Part shown: in pieces, positions 48,725 through 58,933 of the stretch | How positions within the stretch are numbered: the stretch's first letter is position 1 | How the letters are laid out: each line of letters begins with the position of its first letter | Assembly (NCBI RefSeq): GCF_905147045.1 | Contig: NC_065918.1 | Location: 6,510,001-6,574,000, forward strand | Direction: 5' to 3' | Source of the DNA: Nymphalis io | Lineage: Eukaryota > Arthropoda > Insecta > Lepidoptera > Nymphalidae | DNA: 64,000 bases | Position numbers and translations under genes: made by a program | Notes under the pieces: model-generated | What the model saw: only the letters and a program-made list of their open reading frames with translations | The model's database searches: none | What the model was told of the DNA's origin: nothing

Positions 48725-51600
48725 ATGTATGTAAATATTACTTGCATTTTTTGCAGGTATTCCTTTGAATCATGTATATTTATTTTTATTTTTCAATAAC
48801 ACCTAAAAATAACTTCAACTTCAACTTAGAGTTTGTACAATTATGTGTACATTACTATACAATACAATATGATAATTTATGTAAATATTACTTGCATTCT
48901 TTGCAGGTATTCCTTTGAATCATGTATTTTTATTTTTCAATGGCACCTAAAAATAACTTTAACTTAACATAGAGCTTGTACAATTATGTGTACATTACAA
49001 TACAATACAATATGATAATTTATGGAAATATTACTTGCATTCTTTGTAGGTATTTCTTTGAATCATGTATATTTATTTTGATTTTTCAATAACACCTAAA
49101 AATAACTTCAACTTTAACTTAACATAGATTTTGTACAATTATGTGTACATTACAATACAATACAATATGATGATTTATGGACATATTACTTGCATTCTTT
49201 GCAGGTATTCCTTTGACTTATATAAATTTTTTCAATAACACATAAAAATAACTTCAACTTTAACTTAACATAGAGCTTGTACAATTATGTGTACATTACA
49301 ATACAATACAATATGATAATTTATGGAAATATTACTTGCATTCTTTGTAGGTATTCCTTTGAATCACGTATATTTATTTTTATTTTTCAATAACACCTAA
49401 AAATAACTTCAACTTTAACTTAACATAGAGCTTGTACAATTATGTGTACATTACAATACAATACAATATGATGATTTATGGAAATATTACTTGCATTCTT
49501 TGCAGGTATTCCTTTGAATCATGTATATTTATTTTTATTTTTCAATAACACCTAAAAATAACTTCAACTTTAACTTAACATTGAGTTTGTACAATTATGT
49601 GTACATTACAATACAATACAATATGATAATTTATGTAAATATTACTTGCATTCTTTGCAGGTATTCCTTTGAATTATGTATATTTTTATTTTTCAATAAC
49701 ACCTAAGAATAACTTCAACTTTAACTTAACATAGAGCTTGTACAATTATGTGTACATTACAATACAATATGATAATTTATGGAAATATTACTTGCATTCT
49801 TTGTAGGTATTCCTTTGAATCATGTATATTTATTTATTATTTTTCAATAACACCTAAAAATAACTTCAACTTTAACTTAACATAGAGCTTGTACAATTAT
49901 GTGTACATTACAATACAATATGATAATTTATGGAAATATTACTTGCATTCTTTGTAGGTATTCCTTTGAATCATGTATATTTATTTTTATTTTTCAATAA
50001 CACCTAAAAATAACTTCAACTTTAACTTAACATAGTTTGTACAATTATGTGTACATTACAATACAATACAATATGATAATTTATGTAAATATTACTTGCA
50101 TTCTTTGCAGGTATTCCTTTGAATCATGTATTTTTATTTTTCAATAGCACCTAAAAATAACTTCAACTTTAACTTAACATAGAGCTTGTACAATTATGTG
50201 TACATTACAATACAATACAATATGATAATTTATGGAAATATTACTTGCATTCTTTGTAGGTATTCCTTTGAATCACGTATATTTATTTTTATTTTTCAAT
50301 AACACCTAAAAATAACTTCAACTTTAACTTAACATTGAGTTTGTACAATTATGTGTACATTACAATACAATACAATATGATAATTTATGTAAATATTACT
50401 TGTATTCTTTGCAGGTATTCCTTTGAATCATGTATATTCTTATTTTTCATAACACCTAAAAATAACTTCAACTTTAACTTAACATAGAGCTTGTACAATT
50501 ATGTGTACATTACAATACAATACAATATGATAATTTATGGAAATATTACTTGCATTCTTTGTAGGTATTCCTTTGAATCACGTATATTTATTTTTATTTT
50601 TCAATAACACCTAAAAATAACTTCAACTTTAACTTAACATTGAGTTTGTACAATTATGTGTACATTACAATACAATACAATATGATAATTTATGTAAATA
50701 TTACTTGTATTCTTTGCAGGTATTCCTTTGAATCATGTATATTTTTATTTTTCAATAACACCTAAAAATAACTTCAACTTTAACTTAACATAGAGCTTGT
50801 ACAATTATGTGTACATTACAATACAATACAATATGATAATTTATGGAAATATTACTTGCATTCTTTGTAGGTATTCCTTTGAATCATGTATATTTATTTA
50901 TTATTTTTCAATAACACCTAAAAATAACTTCAACTTTAACTTAACATAGAGCTTGTACAATTATGTGTACATTACAATACAATATGATAATTTATGTAAA
51001 TATTACTTGCATTTTTTGCAGGTATTCCTTTGAATCATGTATATTTATTTTTACTTTTCAATAGCTGTACCGTAACAGCCTGTGAATGTCGCACTGCTGG
51101 GCTAAAGGCCTTTTCTCTTCTTTTTGAGGAGAAGGTTTGGAGCTTATTCCACGCTGCTCAAATGCGGGTTGATAGAAAACACATGTGGCAGAATTTCAGT
51201 GAAATCAGACACATGCAGGTTTCCGCACAATGTTTTCCTTCACCGTAAAGCACGAGATGAATTATAATCACAAATTAAGCACATGAAAATTCAGTGGTGC
51301 TTGCCTGGGTTTGAACCCACGATCATCGGTTAAGATTCATGCCTTCTTACCACTGGGCTATCTCGGCTCTCATTTTCAATAGCACCTAAATTTAACTTTA
51401 ACTTAAACTTAGAGTTTGTTACAATTATGTGTACATTACAATACAATACAATATGATAATTTATGCAAATATTACTTGCATTTTTTTGCAGGTATTTCTT
51501 TGAATCAAGTAAATTTATTTTTATTTTTCAATAGTACCTAAAAATAACTTCAACTTTAACTTAACATAGAATTTGTTACAATTATGTGTACATTACAAAT
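48725..51600. repeat. Satellite array, about 17 copies of a ~151-bp unit
   Basis: The marker CTTGCATT/CTTGTATT recurs at 48741, 48891, 49034, 49189, 49335, 49490, 49645, 49791, 49942, 50095, 50244, 50399, 50549, 50704, 50855, 51006 and 51475. The spacing is 143-155 bases apart from the SINE-interrupted last step. Each unit has TTTGCAGGTATTCCTTTG or its TTTGTAGG variant, an ACCTAAAAATAACTTCAAC block and GTACAATTATGTGTACATTA. From about 50095 onward two variants alternate: GTAAAT with TTGCAG, and GGAAAT with TTGTAG. That makes a ~305-bp two-unit period. Outer copies (48741, 51475) are more diverged than inner ones, as expected from unequal exchange. Short open frames inside are chance. Confidence 0.95.
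51066..51372 (-). mobile_element. tRNA-derived SINE (family A) inserted in the satellite array
   Basis: This is a 307-bp minus-strand copy with its tRNA-like head at the right end. It is flanked by the 11-bp duplication TTTTCAATAGC at 51055-51065 and 51373-51383. The target is the TTTTCAATA segment present in most satellite units, so the SINE landed after the array existed. Confidence 0.9.
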
Positions 51601-53645
51601 ATATATACACAATACAGTCAGATTTGTAATGTTTTGTTTGAGAATGAAAGAGAATGCTAACTAATTAATGGATTTTGTAAATTTTGTACTTTCAAGTATT
51701 TATCAGTAAATTGATTTGAATACAATACTTTTTCTTATCTAATAGAGAGGTAAAAATAAGATCTCATGGTGGTACGATCTGCCTTCCTATGGGAACATTT
51801 AGATTTAAGTAACTTCTTTAAAGTATTCTTTCTTTTTTAATTAAGTGCATTAAAACAAATGTAAAATATGGAATTAGTTATTTAATGATCTCTCCAATTT
51901 ATAATTAAATTATGGTATAAGATTCAAATTGTAAGAATGATATGATTATTAAGTAATAGAATATTAAAAAATCTGTCATTATTATAATATTGTAAATATT
52001 TTTTTGTCTGTATAAAGTCAGTTCAACAAAGCTGAAATGTTTGCTGTGATCACTCTAAGCATATTATTAAGTATATTTTTTGATAAAGCTTGGACTTAGT
52101 AGCTTTTATGTCACTGTAAAAATGAATTTTTCGTCTAATATGTAAAATAATAAAACACTTTTTTTATTTGGATTTTCCTACTTCTATATATTTTTATATG
52201 TCTTTTACTGTCTTATTATCATAATAAATATATTGATTAAAAATATTTTAATAGTATAGTATTTTTTTAAAGTAACAGCAATGACGCAGCGACAAAATAC
52301 ATGGTAATAAAACCTTTCAATAATGTCAACCGAATCTGTATGTAATTATGTGATTCCCACTTATGTAATTCTTCAGTAAGACACATCGGCTCATGTTGAT
52401 TTGTCGTATTGAAAGATGTTTTCGTTTTGTATGGAGATTTTGATTGCACATTGTACTCTACATTAAAAGTAGTCAAAAAATCAATAGATCGTGGATTTCA
52501 TTTTTCTTTTTAAACATTTTTAGTGGCAATCTTATTAATGTCATTTTCAATTTCAAACAAAGTGAGAATAACAAAAATATATATTTATTTAAAAGACAAT
52601 ACAGATGGATGAGACGGAATATTTGTGTCAAAGAACTTTAACTTTTATGTAGCTTTGTGTATAATTAAATATAAAGCAAGACTTCATTCAGAATGAATGG
52701 CCTGCACTAGCCGCCTCCGCCTTACTGCCCCGCAACATGTCTCTTAACGCCTCGTTTGAAGGAACCCAAGTTATAAAAGGAGGGAAACACATGTGTTTGT
52801 AAAGAATTCCATTTCATGGAAGTGCGACAAAGAAGTTGTTGGCAAATTTCTTCGTGCACGATCGAACTGATGTCACAGTTAGGTGGTCAAATAAAATTCG
52901 AAGGCTACGCTTGTACAGGAAGCTGGCTATCCAGGTGAAGAACTGAGCCGGCAGACCATATGCTGGAAGCTTGGAAATAAGACTTTTATGCCAGACCCTA
53001 TTGAAAGACATAAAGATATCGAGGCTGATAGCCAACGAGTCCCCATGTTTGTCGATATCTTCACCCCAGAGGTGCGTTACGTAAACTAGAAGATCACCGG
53101 CCGGATCGTTTGGTCGAAACCCGTATTGACGATCCTTAATAAGACAGTGATCTTCTAGGTTATGAATCGGTTGGTATTGTTCATTTGATTTTTTTTAACT
53201 TACAGCAACTCCTATAGTCTATTTCAATAACATTATACAGGTTTATCAGTACACATTAATAACCTCGTAGGACTATATACCTAAAATAAGTAATTTTATT
53301 TTTAAATAATCATACTTGTTCTTATCTGCCTGTCTTTCGAGTTACTCAAATCACAATATCGCTATTTACCTACTATTAATTTAATATCGTATTTACAGGT
53401 GAACCATCTTGGAAGATATTTGCACCTGATATTATTTTTTATTAAACCTTGATTATTATCCTAATTGTACATTATTCGTCGTGTACAACCTTTGTCAAAG
53501 TTTTATTTTATAATTAGTTGTTAACAAGGATATGACATTGACATGTTATAATGTGTTTTTGTGAGTTTAGTAATAGTTTTAGAAATTATTTTGTGAATGA
53601 ATTTTTGATATTTCGGTTATTTAGCCAATAATATATCCATGCACA
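51601..53645. other. Intergenic region between the satellite array and the PG-rich repeat gene
   Basis: Mostly AT-rich. A GC-richer patch at 52690-52780 may be transposon debris, and a LINE reverse-transcriptase fragment lies at 52808-53160. I see no host gene. Confidence 0.5.
52808..53160 (-). pseudogene. LINE reverse-transcriptase fragment (Jockey-like), 5' and 3' truncated
   Basis: On the minus strand, an uninterrupted stretch of about 118 codons contains QYGFRP, a palm-domain start SLDIFMSFNRVWHKSLISKL and PAYGLPAQFFTWIASFL. These match the order of motifs in non-LTR reverse transcriptases, where the usual text is of the form D-AFDRVWH. The catalytic YVDD/FADD region is absent and the element has no recognised end. 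Clade placement is by motif memory only. Confidence 0.7.
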
Positions 53646-55469
53646 ATGGCATACAATTTGTGTGAAAGATTCCCAAAAGTGAAGCAATCAATTCAACTTT
53701 TAGATCCTGGTGCCTATCAAAATGTGAATTCATTACCGGTAAAACCAAATAAAGTAGCGTTTCTCTCAAAAGTACCACGTAATACTCAAAGTGGACACAA
53801 AATATGGACACATGCTCTTTATTATAGTGAGATCAAACCGAAAATTCCTAATTGTACTACCATTTCGTCAATAACTCCGCGTTTTGCGAACGAAAAATTA
53901 AGAACTGAAGATATTGAAGAACTTTTATGTCAATGCGGAGCACAAAATCCATGTAATTGTTCAGTCGGCCAAGAGAAAACTGATATAGAAGACGAAATAA
54001 AGTGTCATAAAAGGATTCGTAGACGATTATTTAAAGGGCAAACTCTTGGGTCTGTACTGAAAGAAAGACTTTCAATTCCATCCAGAAATGATTTTGGGTT
54101 CAATATCTTACCAAATGGCTCCAAGGAACGTATGTTTAAACAGATTAAAGAAGACTGTCCTCCATTTTATGATGCAAGGGTTGTGGAATCAACTGCATTT
54201 TATCGCGGTTGTAAATGGAGTAGATGGACATCAAAAAGAAATGATAAGTCAATTAAACTCAATCCAGGACCAGCAGATTACACTATTGATGTAAATCAAC
54301 CCAATTGTGCGGTGATGTGCATCGAAAGGTTACGAGCTTTAAAACGTAAAACTTCTAAACAACTTCGATTTATCGAAAAAGTCCAACGACAAAATATTTT
54401 AGATGCTTTACCTGGGCCAGCTAACTATAAACCTACTTTTCCTAAAGGTACCGATTTAAGATTTCTTGGACCTAAAGCGGACAGATTTTTGTCTTCTAAA
54501 TGTGACGATAAACCTAATCCTACATCGTATTTTATAAAAAGAGATTTCGATAAAAATAGATTCCCTTTTAAACCTTGTCTTGCGATTTTGCCTACATCTG
54601 CACCGTTTGGTGTAAAAGCTCGTAGATTCAAATATCGACCTGAAGTAGGACCAAGCCCAGCTAGCTATAACATAAATAATACATTGTGTAATATAAGACA
54701 TTGTAATAAAGCACCGTTCGGTTCCTTTTCAAAAAGATTTAAAGATAGCTTTGAAAAAGATACTCAAACTCATGATTATGAAAATCTTGAAGATGATACC
54801 ACAGAGCAACACCAACTTCATAGTAAAGTGAATTTACCCACTTGGGTTTTTAGATCAAAAACCATTAGAATTAAACCATTAATTAAATCAATTAGTGAAT
54901 CCAGGGCCGCTGATTTGCCAATTTCAAGCAGTACAAGCGGCAAAAGATTGCTTCAGTTTCAGTACAATTGTCCTTTTTATTCATCTGAAGCGCGATTTCG
55001 AAATTGGTATAATTGGATACCTGTAAAAGGTCAAGACAAAACTCCAGGTCCAGCTTACTATAATGCTGAGAAACAAAAGTGTTTGTCTGCCGTTAGAAAT
55101 GGCCCAATATGTCAATCCAAACGTTTTACTTCTCATGCAACACAAACTCCTGCTCCTAACGCATATAACGTTGAGATAGGTCTGGAAAATAAATTAACTA
55201 CGTACAACCAAAAATTGAAAAAAAATGTCAAAAACACACATAAATATGTCTGGAAGGTTCCTGTGGAACAAAGAAAATTAAGCTTAGATGAACAAGTGGG
55301 TATATTGTTAAACAAATCTATTGCACTATTAGATGTGCCAGATATTTTCGAATATTCAAAATGTGAAGAAAAAAAGGATGCTCGGTCGCTGGTACACAAA
55401 AGCGAAACTGACCAAACGAAATTGTTACGTTGTTTCCTCTACGCCAAGAAAGTCAAACAGTACTATTAA
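53646..55469 (+). CDS. Sperm-tail PG-rich repeat protein, intronless, 607 residues
   Basis: A single uninterrupted frame encodes a basic protein with PG-rich repeats of the STPG/ODF3 (CIMAP) type, which in other animals are microtubule-inner or outer-dense-fibre proteins of the sperm flagellum. Repeat cores: DPGAYQNV near residue 21, PGPADYTID near 207, PGPANYKPTF near 256, NPTSYFIKRDF near 291, GPSPASYNIN near 337, PGPAYYNAEK near 467 and PAPNAYNVEI near 502. The spacing is irregular, so some repeats are likely too diverged to see. A cysteine cluster (CQCGAQNPCNC) lies near residue 97. The start is the first ATG in this frame after upstream stops. I do not assign an orthologue. The intronless structure and next-door SPAG17 fit testis expression, which is an inference. 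Confidence 0.85.
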   Translation: MAYNLCERFPKVKQSIQLLDPGAYQNVNSLPVKPNKVAFLSKVPRNTQSGHKIWTHALYYSEIKPKIPNCTTISSITPRFANEKLRTEDIEELLCQCGAQNPCNCSVGQEKTDIEDEIKCHKRIRRRLFKGQTLGSVLKERLSIPSRNDFGFNILPNGSKERMFKQIKEDCPPFYDARVVESTAFYRGCKWSRWTSKRNDKSIKLNPGPADYTIDVNQPNCAVMCIERLRALKRKTSKQLRFIEKVQRQNILDALPGPANYKPTFPKGTDLRFLGPKADRFLSSKCDDKPNPTSYFIKRDFDKNRFPFKPCLAILPTSAPFGVKARRFKYRPEVGPSPASYNINNTLCNIRHCNKAPFGSFSKRFKDSFEKDTQTHDYENLEDDTTEQHQLHSKVNLPTWVFRSKTIRIKPLIKSISESRAADLPISSSTSGKRLLQFQYNCPFYSSEARFRNWYNWIPVKGQDKTPGPAYYNAEKQKCLSAVRNGPICQSKRFTSHATQTPAPNAYNVEIGLENKLTTYNQKLKKNVKNTHKYVWKVPVEQRKLSLDEQVGILLNKSIALLDVPDIFEYSKCEEKKDARSLVHKSETDQTKLLRCFLYAKKVKQYY

Positions 55470-56195
55470 ATGAAAAATTGACACTCATTTTCTTTATCAT
55501 ATGCCACAAAATCGCAATAGCAACAAGAATCATTCCATTATTTAAAAATCACACCCTACAATGAAATACAACGAAAACGATCTTTGTATTATTTGGTTAA
55601 TAATTTAAAAAATATATTTTTGACCAAATCTCTTATTGAGGTTTGAGTGTTTTTTTCTTATTTGTACCATTACGTTCAGATTATGCTTTAGAAAATGAGT
55701 TTTTTCTATTAATCGTAAACAAATATAGGTATATATAATAACAAATATAGGTATATATATATATAGTCTAAATAAAAAAGAGCTTTTACACCAAGGTTAG
55801 CTTGAAACAAAGCACGTTACAGCGTCGTGATACAAATAAATTCTTATAACAAAAACAGCAAAAATCTGTTGTATACTGTAAATATTTTTATTTATTCATA
55901 CTAAATAATATGAACTTAAAAGGTGAAATCTCTTACAACATATAATTTAAGAAAAAGAAATATATCGGCTGAATTACTACATACCATTGCCTATCATGAT
56001 CAAAGTACATAAATAAAACAACTAAATATGAAAATGAATCTCGTGTTCATACTTCATTCTCAATCTTATCATTTAAAATAATTAAATAGATAAGTTATAA
56101 AATTTAAATACATTGCGTGTAATTATTGTAATGCTTAATGATTATTTACCGCTTGTTTTATAATTGTGATATTTAAAGCTAAACAATTATAACAA
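55470..56195. other. Intergenic, 3' of the PG-rich repeat gene and 5' of LYPLAL1
   Basis: AT-rich, with a small tandem duplication containing ACAAATATAGGTATATATA at about 55720-55765. No gene or recognised repeat is present. Confidence 0.5.
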
Positions 56196-57957
56196 ATGAT
56201 GGCTACTTTAGGAGCTTTACATTTAACAAAAAATACAGGAGCAAAACATACTGCAACAGTTATATTTTTTCATGGTTCAGGTATGTTATATTTTTTTATA
56301 ATATACATAGTTGCGTTGGTAACTTTAGTGTTATATTAAACTAGTTTCCATATTGAATTTAATTGTTGGGTTAATATGTAATAAATGGATTTGTCTATAG
56401 TACAGTTTAAAATGTATGTCTGGTGGTATGGGAAAGTGCTATACAGTTATATATGTTTTTTTATTGTCTTATAAATATAAAATGAATATATCGATGGCAG
56501 CTAAGTAGACACGGACATCTGCATTTTTGTGAAAGTGCTTTTTTTTACAAAAATAAGATAAAGATCTTATTTTTAATATGATACATAATTTAAACATTTT
56601 TTAAACAGTTTAAACAGTTTTATATATTATGTAACTAAAAAAATTAATTCATTAAAGTTACTATAAAAACTTTTTTTTAAGCAATTTATAAATATGGACT
56701 TATATAAATCCACAATTTCCTGTAAATAATTTGAATGTTTCAATAACATTGCGGTTACTATAAAAGAATCTGGCACCTCAATTTCAATAGATGATTTTTT
56801 ATTTCACAAGACTGAATTAAAATTGGTTGACTAAATTTGTGGGCAACCAAAATTATTATTTGGAAAATTACAGGTGCTTCTGGTGAACATATGCAGGAAT
56901 GGGTAAATTTAATGGCCAAAAATTTTTCTTTTCCCCATATTAAAATTCTGTATCCAACAGCCCCACTGCAACCTTACACTCCTGCAGGAGGGTTAATGAG
57001 CAATGTTTGGTTTGATCGTATCGATATAAGTAAAAAAGTTCCAGAGATAGAAAAATCACTGAAAAACATTGAGGTGCATGTCAGAAATTTAATTAAAAGT
57101 GAAAATGATGTTGGTATACCAAACAATAGAATCATAGTTGGTAATGTTGCATATTAATTTTGTTATTTTATTTGTTTACTTATAGTTAATTCATGTTATA
57201 TATTTGTTTAATCCCATTATTTATAATGTAGGTGGTTTTTCAATGGGTGGAGCGTTAGCCCTTCACACAGCATATAGATGGGAATCTAACTTAGCTGGAG
57301 TGTTTGCATTTAGTTCCTTTCTCAATGATAATTCTGTTGTATATAAAGAACTTACAGAATCACAAAAGGATGGTAAGGAATTGTAGAATATTTCATTCAT
57401 TTGCATTTACTAATAAGTAAAGTAATATAACCATAATAATCAATCAATTGTTTTAACATAAATTAATATATATAATTCACTTGTGTACTCTCATATCTTA
57501 TCAAATTAAAGATGTTAAAACAAAATTTTAATAGTAATAATTTGAAAAATTAAATGAATCTTAGTGAGTTCTGAAGATCGGTTTTGCATATAGATTGGGT
57601 TCAGTTTAGATGTAACATTATTATGTATATATAAGAGTAGTTGCCAAAATTAATATTATATCGCAATTTGATTGCAGTATATTTATATAATTTATTTTCA
57701 TTAACTACTGTTACAAGTGTAATTTCTTATATATTTCTAATAATGATTTTTTATGAATTACAGTACCTCTTCTTCAAATACATGGAGATATTGATGACCT
57801 AGTGCCTATTTCTTGGGGAAAAAATACATTTAACGAGCTGCAAGCTCTTGGAGTACAAGGAGAGTTTCACATTATGGAGAGGTTGGGACACTCATTGAAC
57901 AAAAAAGGGTTACATATTATAAAGGATTGGATAGAAAAGTTGTTGCCTAACTCATAG
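56196..57957 (+). CDS. Lyplal1: LYPLAL1 (lysophospholipase-like 1 serine hydrolase), 4 exons, complete
   Basis: This is an alpha/beta hydrolase of the acyl-protein thioesterase group. The human relative cleaves short acyl thioesters and has been linked to depalmitoylation. Exons: 56196-56280, 56874-57140, 57232-57372, 57764-57957. The phases join to give 228 residues, close to the human length. Visible features in order: the oxyanion-strand motif IFFHGSG, then YPTAP, then SNVWFDR (a LYPLAL1 hallmark). The nucleophile elbow is GFSMGGA, followed by [10 protein letters not shown]. The catalytic aspartate lies in HGDIDDLVP and the catalytic histidine in LGHSL. All three triad residues are present. 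A second in-frame ATG follows immediately at 56199, so the start could be one codon later. It sits between two axonemal genes on the same strand. Confidence 0.95.
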
Positions 57958-58933
57958 TGATAAACACATGTTTTTCTATTTGTTATTTTTTAGACTGAAT
58001 TGAAATAAAAACAAAAACCTGGCTATATAAAATATCTATGGGGTTATATTATTTACAAAAATCTTAAAGACTAAGAATTGTGACTGATATGAAAATACAT
58101 ATGTTAAGAATTAAATCAACCTGTTTAATGAAGCAATAAAATAAAGAACAAATAATTATAGCAAATTAATTAATATTACTATTTTTAAATATAGGATGCT
58201 CAAAAAGGACAATTATGGTTTTTTCTATTTCCCAATTCCTGCATCACCAATTTAATTGACATTTTTATTAGAACATTTTTAGTAGATAACATATATTTTA
58301 AATAAATATAAGTTTGACAATTCTTTTACAATAGTTTAAATGGAATCTATCTGTCATGTGGAAAGTATATATAATAATAGTATATATCAGTCAACTTGGC
58401 AATGTGAGCGCGTTGACTGCCAAGCTTATTTACAAAAACGATTCCAGATGCCAAAAGATATTAGACGAATATACATAGCACTAGTTGAGTTCATCAGCAA
58501 GATGATCTTGTAACCGCAACTTGATGCCACTTGACACGCGTATACCTATTAGCTACGTATAATTACTACTTTGAGCCGTGTCGTCAGTATCTGGACAAGA
58601 TACGTTTTGACTCAAGGGTCGGGTGCCGTTATAAAATAAATAAACATTTATTTTTTTCGTTGGACTAGCCCAACATAATGTGAAAAAAATAAGATAAAAA
58701 CTCTTAATACCTTCTGAAAGGTACCAAAAAGAAACTATGTCATATCATAAATGAAAACACAGTCACCCTATAACACTTAGAAAATAAAATATATTGACGC
58801 CTCCTTTTGACCGATATCTTATGTCTGACATTTATATTGTATTTGCCAAAGTTCTCCACTTAATTATAATTTTATTGTTTATTAGTAAAACGTAAAAGAT
58901 TCATTTGAGATCCAGAAACTGAACAATACTCTA
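57958..58933. other. Intergenic, LYPLAL1 to SPAG17
   Basis: About 1 kb. It holds the LYPLAL1 3' end, a GC-richer patch at about 58390-58640 with no match I recognise, and the presumed promoter and 5' UTR of the SPAG17-like gene. Confidence 0.5.
58004..58009 (+). terminator. Poly(A) signal of LYPLAL1
   Basis: AATAAA lies 47 bases after the LYPLAL1 stop and is followed by an A-rich then T-rich stretch. Confidence 0.5.

Noticed and set aside
49521..49706. Open frame within the satellite array
   Set aside because: It is made of satellite repeat sequence and is low-complexity.
48725..51600. CRISPR-like array
   Set aside because: Units are ~151 bp with no short repeat/spacer alternation, and the host is an animal genome.
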